From NCBI GenBank assembly GCA_031419715.1, contig JANOLJ010000147.1, positions 1 through 14,096 of the forward strand: a stretch of 14,096 bases of DNA, given 5' to 3'. The DNA is from JAEMQF01 sp031419715 (GTDB taxonomy: Bacteria > Pseudomonadota > Gammaproteobacteria > Burkholderiales > Burkholderiaceae_C). The notes beneath the pieces were generated by a model that saw only the letters and a list, made by a program, of their open reading frames with translations, was not told the DNA's origin and made no database searches. A program made the position numbers and the translations under genes. Position 1 is the stretch's first letter. Every line of letters starts with the position of its first letter. This document shows, piece after piece, positions 1 through 5,378 of the stretch.

Positions 1-1
1 A

Positions 2-262
2 GCCGAACGGCAGATCAAGACGCGCCTGGCGTTGGCCGTCAACGACCTGCTCGAGAGCCGCAAGCTGACGCAGCGGGAAATCGCGGCGCTGCTCAGCGTC
101 TCCCAACCCAAGGTCTCGGCGCTGAAGAACTACCGGCTCGACCAGTTTTCAATCGAGAAGCTGATGGAGTTCCTGACCGCGCTGAATCAAGACGTCGAGA
201 TCATGATCCGGCCACGCGCCAACAGCAGTGAGGCCGGGCATATCTCGGTGCTGGCGGTGCCG
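2..262 (+). repeat. Direct repeat copy 1 (XRE gene), partner at 6986-7246
   Basis: The stretch 2-262 aligns without gaps to 6986-7246 with 5 mismatches, about 98% identity. Copy 1 may extend left of the window. Immediately after it, 182 bp (262-443) separate it from the 17-mer GGCCAGGGTGAGCGGCG at 444-460; in copy 2 the same 17-mer follows after only 2 bp (7248-7264). This is either an insertion in copy 1 or a deletion in copy 2. Confidence 0.9.
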
Positions 263-268
263 GTGTAG
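2..268 (+). CDS. XRE-family antitoxin-like regulator, 5' end cut by window edge
   Basis: The reading frame is open from the window edge and ends at the TAG at 266-268, so the true start lies upstream. The visible 88 residues match residues 21 onward of the complete copy at 6926-7258. The helix-turn-helix is in the stretch QREIAALLSVSQPKVSALKN, as in the HigA-like XRE antitoxins (HTH_37 type) that usually partner RelE/HigB-like toxins; such proteins bind DNA and autoregulate. Nucleotides 2-262 are nearly identical to 6986-7246, with 5 substitutions. The C-terminal codon differs (AVPV instead of AVPRPG) because the two copies diverge right after position 262. No toxin gene follows. The ATG-like start inside the visible part is only a TTG codon and should not be used. 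Family assignment is firm; a role as antitoxin is inferred. Confidence 0.8.
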   Translation, partial: AERQIKTRLALAVNDLLESRKLTQREIAALLSVSQPKVSALKNYRLDQFSIEKLMEFLTALNQDVEIMIRPRANSSEAGHISVLAVPV

Positions 269-547
269 ATCGCTTCGCGCGGCTGCGGCAGCTTTGGACC
301 GGCTCGGTAAAGCGCAGGCGCGTTGTCTGCGCCGGGCCACGATTTGGCGGCAGCATCGCCCGACCATGCGGCAGCACATCGCGCGCGCAGGCCTGGGTGA
401 ATTTCGCACTTCACCGCTGCGATGCGCGTCACAGCGGCAAGGTGGCCAGGGTGAGCGGCGACGCGGCCTTGCCGCAGGGCAGGCCGCGGCCGGCTTCGGC
501 GGTGCCGACGGGGCCATGCCGATGGGGTCACGACGAGTTGTGGCAGC
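269..547. other. Gene-free spacer with no recognisable coding remnant
   Basis: GC-rich sequence between the XRE gene and the PIN remnant. Open frames exist on both strands, but none shows a family motif or a ribosome binding site. The only recognisable element is the 17-mer at 444-460 that also occurs behind the second XRE copy at 7248-7264. Confidence 0.5.
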
Positions 548-767
548 GTGCGTGCGTTCGCTGATACGAACGTCACCGTCTACGCCTGATCCGACGGCGG
601 GGAAGAGACGGCCCAGGCGATTCGGATACTCGAAGGCGACGTTGTCACCAGCACACAATTCGTCAACGAGACCGTTTCCGTGCTGACCTGCAAGCACGGC
701 TTTTCGCTTGGCGATGCGCATCAGGTGGCGACACAATTGCTGATCGCCTGCGCAGTGGATTCCTGGA
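548..767 (+). pseudogene. PIN-domain (VapC-like) toxin remnant with in-frame stop
   Basis: From a possible GTG at 548 the frame reads VRAFADTNVTVYA, a typical PIN-domain start in which the Asp of the ADTN motif is the first metal ligand. A TGA at 587-589 interrupts it; the same frame then continues with residues resembling the PIN core (ILEGDVVTSTQFVNETVSVL, then a helix-rich part ending LLIACAVD). The second half of the domain, with the later acidic residues (the usual DxxL and D near the end), is absent. About 73 codons remain of an expected 130-140. The frame runs straight on into the ParE remnant at 803. No antitoxin is visible upstream. It is almost certainly inactive: nonsense mutation plus C-terminal loss. 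Confidence 0.75.
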
Positions 768-802
768 GAAGAGGCGATCGATCGTCTTCGCGCTCGGCTG
801 AA

Positions 803-943
803 GTGACTTACTCGCTCTCCGAAGACGCGCAGCGGGAACTCACGGAAATCGTTGCCTACTACTGCGAACACGCCAGCGCCAAAGTGGCCGAATGATTCTT
901 GGCCGAGTTCACCCGCGCGGCGCGCCTGATCGAGCTGTCGTAG
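803..943 (+). pseudogene. ParE/RelE-type toxin remnant, N-terminal half
   Basis: Starting at a GTG (803), the frame encodes TYSLSEDAQRELTEIVAYYC followed by EHASAKVAE, the N-terminal helical hairpin of the ParE/RelE plasmid-stabilisation family. A TGA at 893-895 breaks the frame; reading on gives FLAEFTRAARLIEL, which is again family-like (compare AFLVEFERVANLLAE in the intact protein at 7759). It stops at 941-943, after which the beta-sheet half is missing and a GGGGTC...GACCCC repeat begins at 949. The AAGTGA context at the start (a TGA stop overlapping the GTG) is the arrangement expected behind an antitoxin, but that antitoxin is gone and a PIN remnant is fused in frame upstream. Non-functional. 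Confidence 0.75.
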
Positions 944-948
944 CCATT

Positions 949-976
949 GGGGTCGCAAAAGGCAAGGCCTGACCCC
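949..976. repeat. REP-like palindromic repeat A (GGGGTC...GACCCC)
   Basis: Six-base inverted ends, GGGGTC and GACCCC, enclose 16 bases. The right part contains AAAAGGCAAGGCCTGACCCC, found identically at 8990-9009 and with small changes at 8096-8111 and, inverted, at 8128-8149. It sits exactly where the ParE remnant loses similarity to its family. Confidence 0.75.
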
Positions 977-1070
977 ATTCACGCCACTCCCGGTAAGCTG
1001 AAGTCGAAGCCGTACTACGCGAGCCTCGGGCCGGACCGCAAGGCGATGCCGATCAGGCCTACACTTTGCC

Positions 1071-1304
1071 ATGCCCACGATCTTCAATGAGGGCGGGTTT
1101 CGATTCATGATCTACGTGCATGACCACGCGCCACCGCATGTTCATGTTGTAGGCCATGGGGGTGTGGTCGAATTGCTCCTGAGCCCCCTGTCGCTGCGTG
1201 CGGTGCGCGGGCCGCTTTCCAACTCCCAGGTTCGCGAGGTGCTGAGGATTGCAAGGCAAAGACAAGCGGAGTTACTCGCTGCGTGGAGGAATCATCATGG
1301 CTAA
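1071..1304 (+). CDS. DUF4160 domain protein, putative TA-type partner
   Basis: A complete 77-residue protein with the DUF4160 signature: PTIFNEGGFRFMIYVHDHAP followed by PHVHV, then a C-terminal helix ending ELLAAWRNHHG. Length and motifs agree with the family. Function is not established; it usually occurs next to DUF2442, and the pair behaves genomically like a toxin-antitoxin cassette. Here its stop (TAA, 1302-1304) overlaps the start of the DUF2442 gene by 8 bp, implying translational coupling. Upstream, TACACT at 1060-1065 could be a -10 element, but it lies so close to the ATG that the mRNA would be nearly leaderless; no good ribosome binding site is seen. Confidence 0.85.
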   Translation: MPTIFNEGGFRFMIYVHDHAPPHVHVVGHGGVVELLLSPLSLRAVRGPLSNSQVREVLRIARQRQAELLAAWRNHHG

Positions 1305-1614
1305 GCCGACCGACATTGATGACGATGCGACGATTGCCGCCGCGCGTGAACGCGGCGACCAAAGCTTGCGGCAGTTGCGCGCTGTCGCGGCGCGGTATTT
1401 GCCCGGGAGCGACCGGGTAGAGATCGAGCTGACATCGGGGTGGAGCCTGCAGGTGCCGCGCTCGTTTTCTGCTCGCCTTGCATCGGCGTCGCCAGCAGAC
1501 TGCGCAGGCGTGAAGGTGGTGGACGCAGGGCTCGGTTTGCACTGGGCGGCGATCGACGAGGATTGGTATGTTCCCGCGGTCGTCGAGTCGCTGGCGATTG
1601 CTCGCGCGGCTTAG
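1297..1614 (+). CDS. DUF2442 domain protein
   Basis: The ATG at 1297 is chosen because GTGGAGGA (1283-1290) sits 6 bases upstream and because it overlaps the DUF4160 stop; the frame is open further left, but those codons belong to the DUF4160 gene. The 105-residue product contains the DUF2442 pattern: an ELTSGWSLQVPRSF strand pair, then GLGLHWAAIDEDWYVPAVVE near the C-terminus. In many bacteria DUF2442 proteins follow DUF4160 genes, and both have been predicted, not proven, to act as TA-like pairs. The N-terminal 35 residues (IDDDATIAAARERGDQSLRQ) are helical and longer than in minimal DUF2442 proteins. No following gene is close enough to share the operon with certainty; 81 bp separate it from the coiled-coil gene. 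Confidence 0.85.
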   Translation: MAKPTDIDDDATIAAARERGDQSLRQLRAVAARYLPGSDRVEIELTSGWSLQVPRSFSARLASASPADCAGVKVVDAGLGLHWAAIDEDWYVPAVVESLAIARAA

Positions 1615-1695
1615 GGCTCAGGGGGTCCTCCAGAGGCCATTGACGGACATCATTCGGCTGTCTAACCCTGTGGCATCAAGCATCGAGATCTCGTC

Positions 1696-1947
1696 ATGGC
1701 CGATAGCGTTGACGACTTCGTCATCGAACACCTTAAAGCCCTGCGATCGGATGTGCAGACCTTGCGCACCGAAATGCACGTGGAATTCAAGGATGTGAAG
1801 TTGCGGCTTGCAAGCGTCGAGACGGCGTTTGTGTCGATCAAGCATGAAATGGCAAACGGGCGCGGCGACTATGTGCGCCAACAAATCAGCATCGGCAGTC
1901 TTGTCGAGCGCATTCAGCGCATTGAAAAGCGCCTCGAGCTGTCTTAG
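1696..1947 (+). CDS. Small coiled-coil protein, intact copy of a three-member family
   Basis: A complete 83-residue ORF with heptad-like spacing of Leu/Val/Ile throughout (DFVIEHLKALRSDVQTLRTE; LVERIQRIEKRLELS at the end), predicted to be one long alpha-helical coiled coil. Two damaged relatives occur at 4671-4922 and 5342-5536, and all share the ending (E)RI..RIEKRLEL. At DNA level 1902-1942 and 4864-4904 are close to identical. Proteins of this type are common beside DUF433/PIN/TA genes in betaproteobacteria, but their function is unknown to me. An antitoxin-like or oligomerisation role is only a guess. The ribosome binding site is weak. The gene is followed by a 90-bp gap with no signal. 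Confidence 0.7.
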   Translation: MADSVDDFVIEHLKALRSDVQTLRTEMHVEFKDVKLRLASVETAFVSIKHEMANGRGDYVRQQISIGSLVERIQRIEKRLELS

Positions 1948-2038
1948 CTGTCGCTCGCGGCCTTGAATCGGGAAACAGCTTGCGCTGCGGTAGACCCAGT
2001 TGACTACAGCTTTCAGTCTCGCCACTCAAGGCGATTGA

Positions 2039-2362
2039 CACCAGGCAAAAGGCTTCACGCCCACGCCGAACTCGACGACAACGGTGCCGCTGAACTTCGC
2101 GCTCGAGTGGGAGCCGATGTCGGCGCCGAACGCGTCGCCGGTGATCGTGCAGGACCTGGTGGTACTGGAAATCCTCGATCCATTCGTGCCCTGGCCCGGC
2201 ACCTGGCCGCTCGGCGGGCGCAACGACCTGCTCCGCGCGAACACTATCTACACCCCGGCGCTCTCGGTCGTGGGCTTGACGGCACCCACGCGCAGCCTGC
2301 GCGGCGGCACGTTCAACGGGTTCGTGCCGAGCTTCGTGGTGAATTTCGTGCCGTTGCGGTGA
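2039..2362 (+). pseudogene. Orphan ORF, possible C-terminal fragment of a larger protein
   Basis: A frame open from 2039 to the TGA at 2360-2362, with no ATG in its first 70 bases; the first ATG (Met at EPMSAP, 2117) is deep inside. The protein sequence is rich in Pro, Asn and beta-type residues (FALEWEPMSAPNASPVIVQD; RSLRGGTFNGFVPSFVVNFV) and looks like a real, GC-adapted coding sequence, perhaps the end of a secreted or surface protein. I do not recognise a family. The lack of a start and its position between two TA-type genes suggest a stranded 3' fragment. It could also be a chance frame. Confidence 0.3.
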
Positions 2363-2637
2363 GGCGCGCTGCGTGGCGAGGCGAGACAACGTCTTGGTCA
2401 GTTTGCTGCGAAGGTCCGCCCCTGCATATCACCGCAGACCCCGATGTCATGCATGGTGTGGCGTGCTTTCGCGGCACTCGCATTCCGGTGTCTGTGGTGC
2501 TGGACAATCTGGCCGCCGGGGCAAGCGCCGCGACCATCCTCGACGAGTACCCGACGTTGAAGCCAGAGCACATCCCAGCGGCGATCGGCTATGCCGCTGA
2601 ACTGGCCCGTGAGCGAATCGTCCCGTTGCCTGCGTAG
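2359..2637 (+). CDS. DUF433 antitoxin-like protein, start uncertain
   Basis: The frame holds a nearly complete DUF433 domain: HITADPDVMHGVACFRGTRI then PVSVVLDNLAAG, ATILDEYPTLKPEHIPAAIG and AAELARERIV. DUF433 proteins (VapB45-type) are winged-helix-like antitoxins, typically paired with DUF5615 PIN-like toxins, exactly as here: the toxin gene begins 10 bp after the stop. The usual methionine start a few residues before HITADP is missing; residues upstream (WSVCCEGPPL) do not look like the family. The GTG at 2359 is the only reasonable in-frame start and would add about 21 unrelated residues; it overlaps the stop of the preceding orphan ORF. The 5' end may therefore have been replaced by recombination. 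Nucleotides 2526-2661 recur at 6558-6693. Confidence 0.7.
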   Translation: MRRAAWRGETTSWSVCCEGPPLHITADPDVMHGVACFRGTRIPVSVVLDNLAAGASAATILDEYPTLKPEHIPAAIGYAAELARERIVPLPA

Positions 2638-2661
2638 GGCCGGCAGGTGACTCTTCGATTC
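2526..2661 (+). repeat. DUF433/DUF5615 junction repeat, partner at 6558-6693
   Basis: A 136-bp segment covering the end of DUF433, the intergenic gap and the first codons of DUF5615 aligns without gaps to 6558-6693 with about 17 mismatches, roughly 87% identity. Offset between copies is constant at 4032 bp. Confidence 0.85.
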
Positions 2662-2889
2662 AAACTCGACGAGAACCTCCCTCGACTGGCAGAGGCCGCA
2701 CTGCGCGATCTCGGGCACGACGTCGAGACTGCCCACTCGGAAGGCTTGGCGGGAGCCGAGGATCCGGCACTACTGGCGGCGTGCGTTGCGGAAGACCGAA
2801 TTCTCGTCACGCTCGATCTCGACTTCTCGGACATCAGGGCATACCCGGCGACCAGCCATCGAGGCGTTTGGGTGCGCTCGATGGGTTGA
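2647..2889 (+). CDS. DUF5615 PIN-like toxin, C-terminally truncated
   Basis: Starts with GTG (2647) after the AGG in GGCAGGTG and gives TLRFKLDENLPRLAEAALRD, carrying the conserved DEN motif of the DUF5615 (Mut7-C/PIN-like) fold. It continues with the second acidic motif, TLDLDFSDIRAYP. The family normally runs about 110-120 residues; this one ends after 80 with SHRGVWVRSMG, where family members continue with a long helix and a final strand pair (as in the fragments at 5296-5345 and 6698-6742). So the C-terminal third is missing and the promoter of the next module starts at the break: the -35 box at 2886 overlaps the stop. Both acidic motifs remain, so residual activity cannot be excluded, but I expect an inactive or impaired toxin. 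Partner: the DUF433 gene 10 bp upstream. Confidence 0.75.
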   Translation: MTLRFKLDENLPRLAEAALRDLGHDVETAHSEGLAGAEDPALLAACVAEDRILVTLDLDFSDIRAYPATSHRGVWVRSMG

Positions 2890-2929
2890 CGTTGTCGCAC
2901 CCGGGTATTACGATAACCGCACTCGTAAT
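2886..2929 (+). promoter_or_regulatory. Sigma-70 promoter with overlapping inverted-repeat operator
   Basis: TTGACG (2886-2891) and TACGAT (2909-2914) are separated by exactly 17 bp. The inverted repeat ATTACGA (2907-2913) / TCGTAAT (2923-2929), spacer 9 bp, covers the -10 box. It lies 15 bp upstream of the AbrB-type antitoxin start, so autorepression by the antitoxin or the TA complex is the natural reading. Confidence 0.7.
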
Positions 2930-2944
2930 TCCAGGAGCCCGAAC

Positions 2945-3208
2945 ATGGCTGACGCCACCACGATGACGACCAAGGGCCAGGTCACGGTGCCGCGCGAAAT
3001 CCGCGACCGGCTCGGGCTCAAGTCCGGCGACAAGATGGCGTTCACGATGCTCAGTGACGGTACGGTCGTCATGCGGCCGAAGACGCGGCGTCTGGCGGAC
3101 TTGGCGGGCCGGCTCACGCGCCCTGGACAGCCCAAGGTCGCCCTCGAGGACATGAACCCGTTCCAGGCGGCGGCAGCGACGACGGCCACGAAACGTCGGG
3201 CGCGATGA
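2945..3208 (+). CDS. AbrB/MazE/SpoVT-family antitoxin (VapB type)
   Basis: The ATG at 2945 has AGGAG (2933-2937) 7 bases upstream and lies downstream of a strong promoter. The 87-residue protein begins with a swapped-hairpin AbrB DNA-binding domain: MTTKGQVTVPREIRDRLGLK then SGDKMAFTMLSDGTVVMRPK (residues 7-46). The rest, about 40 residues, is an extended Pro/Ala/Arg-rich tail that in such antitoxins wraps around the toxin. It precedes the PIN toxin gene by 49 bp, forming a VapBC-like cassette. It probably represses its own promoter through the inverted repeat at 2907-2929. The frame is open upstream of this ATG, but those codons overlap the DUF5615 gene and the promoter. Confident assignment. 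Confidence 0.9.
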   Translation: MADATTMTTKGQVTVPREIRDRLGLKSGDKMAFTMLSDGTVVMRPKTRRLADLAGRLTRPGQPKVALEDMNPFQAAAATTATKRRAR

Positions 3209-3257
3209 GCCGCGGCTGGGCTGCCGCGAACGCGGCGCGCGACGCGCAGGTTCGCCT

Positions 3258-3662
3258 GTGACCATCGCCATCGACACCAACGTGCTGGTGCGCCTGCTCG
3301 TCCGCGACGACGAGGCACAGTACGCGGCGGCGAGGCGACTGGTGGATGATGCTGCGGCTGCCGAGGAGCCGGTGCTGATCGTGCTCGGCGTCTTGCTCGA
3401 AACCGAATGGGTGCTGCGCAGCCGATACAAGCTCGACAAGGCCAGCATCGCGGGTGCCTTCGCGGCGCTGCTCGAAAGCGCCGATGTGGAGTTCGAACAC
3501 CCGCCCACCGTGGAAGAGGCGCTCTACGTCTGGGCCCAGCACCCAGGCGCCGATTTCGCCGACTGCCTGCTCACGGCCCGCGCCGCGCACCTCGGCCGCA
3601 GCCGTTTCCTGACCTTCGACGCCGGCGCCGCCCGATTGCCCGGCGTGGAGCTGCTCGCATGA
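3258..3662 (+). CDS. PIN-domain ribonuclease toxin (VapC family)
   Basis: A 134-residue PIN domain of normal length from a GTG start (3258); there is no alternative start that keeps the N-terminal strand. It should be a Mg2+/Mn2+-dependent RNase inhibited by the upstream AbrB-type antitoxin. The acidic active-site set is complete: Asp6 in AIDTNVLVRLL, Glu48 in LLETEWVLRS, Asp99/Asp102 in GADFADCLLTA and Asp121 in FLTFDAGA. The ribosome binding site is weak and there is a 49-bp gap to the antitoxin, larger than in the overlapping cassettes elsewhere in the window. This looks like an intact, functional pair. The target RNA cannot be told from the sequence. Confidence 0.9.
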   Translation: MTIAIDTNVLVRLLVRDDEAQYAAARRLVDDAAAAEEPVLIVLGVLLETEWVLRSRYKLDKASIAGAFAALLESADVEFEHPPTVEEALYVWAQHPGADFADCLLTARAAHLGRSRFLTFDAGAARLPGVELLA

Positions 3663-3809
3663 CCGCGCCCGCTACGGCTGGGCAGGTTGCCTGGGGTCAA
3701 AGACCCGTTCACCAGGGTGAATCACTGAAAGGGGTTGCGCCAATGTCGGCCAGGTCACCCTCAGCGAGAAGCACGCGATGGGCATGCTGTCGAACGGGAG
3801 GGAGCCATC

Positions 3810-4273
3810 ATGGGCGCCATGAAAGAACAGGCGACGCTCGGCCTGTACGAGACCGACTGCTACGCCTGGACGCTCGACCAGGTTGAGAAGATCAGGCGCG
3901 GCGACCTCGCGCGCCTGGATGTGGCCCACCTGATCGAGGAGATCGAATCCTTGGGACGCAGCGAAGAACGTGAGCTCGAGAGCAGGCTCGACAACTGTTG
4001 CTGCACCTACTGAAATGGCAGTACCAACCACCCAAGCGTGGCGCGTCCTGGACGGCGACGATTCGCGCGCAGCGCAGGCGGCTCGAGCGGTTGCTCAAGC
4101 GCATGCTGTCATTGCGCGCGAAAGTTGGCGAGTTCCTGCAGGATGACTACGAGCTTGCGCGCGAGCTGGCGGCAGACGAAACCGGCATTGATCTTGGCGT
4201 GTTTCCGCTCGCTTGCACGTACACCGTGGAGCAGGTGTTGCGGGTGGATTGGTTGCCGGCGACGACGCCATAG
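3810..4273 (+). pseudogene. DUF29 family gene with one frameshift
   Basis: The ATG at 3810 follows GGGAGGGAG. The first part (GLYETDCYAWTLDQVEKIRR then HLIEEIESLGRSEERELESR) is the N-terminal half of DUF29; it would end at a TGA at 4011-4013. The second half continues in another frame from about 3995: LLHLLKWQYQPPKRGASWTA, TIRAQRRRLERLLKRM, and FPLACTYTVEQVLRVDWLP, ending at 4273. The match requires one extra base at CGACAACTGTTGCTG (about 3995), as if AACCTG had lost a C. With that base restored the protein would be about 154 residues, the family's usual size. DUF29 function is unknown; it is often found in TA-rich islands. The alternative is a sequencing or assembly error, since no other damage is seen. 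Confidence 0.85.
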
Positions 4274-4481
4274 GACGCTCGGCTCACATCGGCAGGGCCG
4301 CTGTACAGTGTCTGCATGAGGTTGCCTGAAACCGGCGAACCAACCCGCAGCGCGCCGCTAATGGTTGCCTAACGCCAGTCATCGACCCTCCAGGCAACGG
4401 CGCGAACGGTTCGCGTCGCCAGCCCATGGGACAGTCATGACCGCCCATTCGCCCGCCCTCGCGCACCCGAGGCCGCACCGG

Positions 4482-4540
4482 GGCGATGTACTACGCGGAC
4501 CATGCCAGCCGCTTGATCGCGGCGGCGTTCTTGGCTGATT
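4482..4540 (+). pseudogene. Short ParE/RelE toxin fragment
   Basis: The frame reads MYYADHASRLIAAAFLAD, matching the second N-terminal helix of the ParE family and closely matching the fragment at 6430-6472 (SYATHASGLIAAAFLAEFER). The DNA similarity ends at about 4538. Nothing of the toxin's beta-sheet remains. The flanking 4274-4481 (208 bp) holds no recognisable gene. Confidence 0.6.
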
Positions 4541-4575
4541 ATTGGCATGGCGTGCGGCATGAGGTCAGGCCGCCG

Positions 4576-4601
4576 TTGACACCAAGCGCCGTCAGTAGAA
4601 T
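4576..4601 (+). promoter_or_regulatory. Possible promoter, short spacer
   Basis: TTGACA (4576-4581) is a consensus -35 and TAGAAT (4596-4601) a good -10, but only 14 bp separate them, which is short for sigma-70. It would drive the 14-codon ORF at 4630 and the coiled-coil pseudogene at 4671. Confidence 0.3.
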
Positions 4602-4629
4602 CGGCCTGTGTTCCTCTGCGGAGTGCATC

Positions 4630-4674
4630 ATGAATGCCTTGGTTGAAGAATCACTCAATGAGGCGATACCATGA
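4630..4674 (+). CDS. Tiny 14-codon ORF overlapping the next gene
   Basis: The ATG at 4630 has GGAG seven bases upstream and encodes MNALVEESLNEAIP, ending in an ATGA overlap with the start at 4671. It could be a leader peptide that couples translation, or the stump of a deleted upstream partner gene. Too short to classify. Confidence 0.3.
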   Translation: MNALVEESLNEAIP

Positions 4675-4922
4675 CCGAAAGCGCCGGGAACCTTGTCCTT
4701 GAGCATCTGCGCCACATCCGCGGCCGTGTGGACCAGATCGCCGACGATGTGACGGACTTGAAACATCGCATCTCCGGCCTGGAAACGTCGATAGTGTTGG
4801 TCAAGCGTGAGGTCACCGCAAGCGACGAGACCGACGTGCGCCTGTAGATGAGCCTCGACAAACTCGTTGAGCGTATTCAGCGCATTGAAAAGCGTCTCGA
4901 GTTGTCGTCGCCGTTGGCGTAG
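4671..4922 (+). pseudogene. Small coiled-coil gene, second copy, interrupted by amber codon
   Basis: From ATG 4671 the frame reads MTESAGNLVLEHLRHIRGRV ... VKREVTASDETDVRL, then a TAG at 4845-4847, then MSLDKLVERIQRIEKRLELS and a final TAG at 4920-4922. Without the amber codon it would be about 83 residues, the same length as the copy at 1696-1947, and the two C-termini are nearly identical. The stop stands where the intact copy has Gln (RQQISIG), consistent with CAG to TAG. The stop is followed directly by ATG (TAGATG), so reinitiation could make a 24-residue C-terminal peptide. Function unknown. Confidence 0.8.
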
Positions 4923-4943
4923 TCATTGGGGTAGTCATTGGGG
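4920..4943 (+). repeat. Tandem 12-mer TAGTCATTGGGG x2, degenerate REP-like end
   Basis: TAGTCATTGGGG occurs at 4920-4931 and 4932-4943, followed by TCAGGG. The related TAGCCATTGGGGTC precedes repeat A at 941-954. In both places the first TAG is the stop codon of a damaged TA-type gene. Confidence 0.6.
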
Positions 4944-4979
4944 TCAGGGAGCGATCGGCGCTTCTTGAAGGGGCAGGCT

Positions 4980-5378
4980 ATGCTGACCGACTTGTTTCGT
5001 AGTGGCGATTCGCAGGCTGTGCGCATCCCCAAGGAGCTTGCGTTTCCCGCCGACTGGAGCGAGGTTGTCGTCGAGCGCCACGGAGACGCCTTGATGGTGC
5101 GACCAGTGCGCCGCAGAGTGCTGGTGGACATTGCTCAAAAATTCTCTGCGTTCCCGGCGGGTTTCATGTCGGAAGGAGCGAAGGATCCGGCACTGCTGGC
5201 GGCGTGCGTCGCGGAAGACCGGGTGCTCGTCAGGCTCGACCTTGACTTCTCAGACATCACGGCATACCCGGCGGCCAGCCACCGCGGCATTCGGGTGCTC
5301 AGACCGGCGGCGCAGTCGTTCGCCGCTGTGCGCCACTTGGTACTCGCGCGGAGGTACGGCGCGAGTTGCGCGACGTGA
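4980..5378 (+). CDS. Chimeric ORF: AbrB/VapB antitoxin fused in frame to DUF5615 toxin C-terminal part
   Basis: The ATG at 4980 (after GAAGGGG) starts a 132-codon ORF. Residues 1-62 are a VagC/VapB-like AbrB-fold antitoxin: MLTDLFRSGDSQAVRIPKEL, then VVVERHGDALMVRPVRRR and GFMSEG. From residue 63 on (AKDPALLAACVAEDRVLVRL, DLDFSDITAYPA, GIRVLRPAAQSFAAVRHLVL) it is the middle and end of a DUF5615 PIN-like toxin, matching 2761-2876 at about 87% DNA identity. The junction lies near GGATCCGGCACT (5184-5195). The fusion lacks the toxin's N-terminal DEN motif but keeps DLDF. Normally the two are separate proteins from different TA families, so this is a deletion or recombination product. It may still bind DNA through its antitoxin half; toxin activity is unlikely. 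Confidence 0.8.
   Translation: MLTDLFRSGDSQAVRIPKELAFPADWSEVVVERHGDALMVRPVRRRVLVDIAQKFSAFPAGFMSEGAKDPALLAACVAEDRVLVRLDLDFSDITAYPAASHRGIRVLRPAAQSFAAVRHLVLARRYGASCAT

Noticed and set aside
149..1108. Long 319-codon open frame on the minus strand
   Set aside because: It runs antisense to the XRE, PIN, ParE and DUF4160 coding signals, has an Arg-rich composition typical of a shadow frame in GC-rich DNA and shows no family motif.
3693..3706. GGGTCAAAGACCC hairpin behind the VapC gene
   Set aside because: Five-base arms with a three-base loop and no T run; too weak to call a terminator or a member of the REP family.
3730..3790. GQVTLSEK-like word that might be an AbrB antitoxin scrap
   Set aside because: Only five residues match, too little to separate from chance.
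4367..4373. GCCTAAC, resembling the start of an integron attC site
   Set aside because: No matching GTTRRRY box with a folding stem follows within 150 bp and no integrase is present, so a cassette array is not supported.
4486..4674. 62-codon plus-strand frame
   Set aside because: Only its first 18 codons resemble a ParE fragment; the rest covers a promoter-like region and the mini-ORF. It is not a gene.
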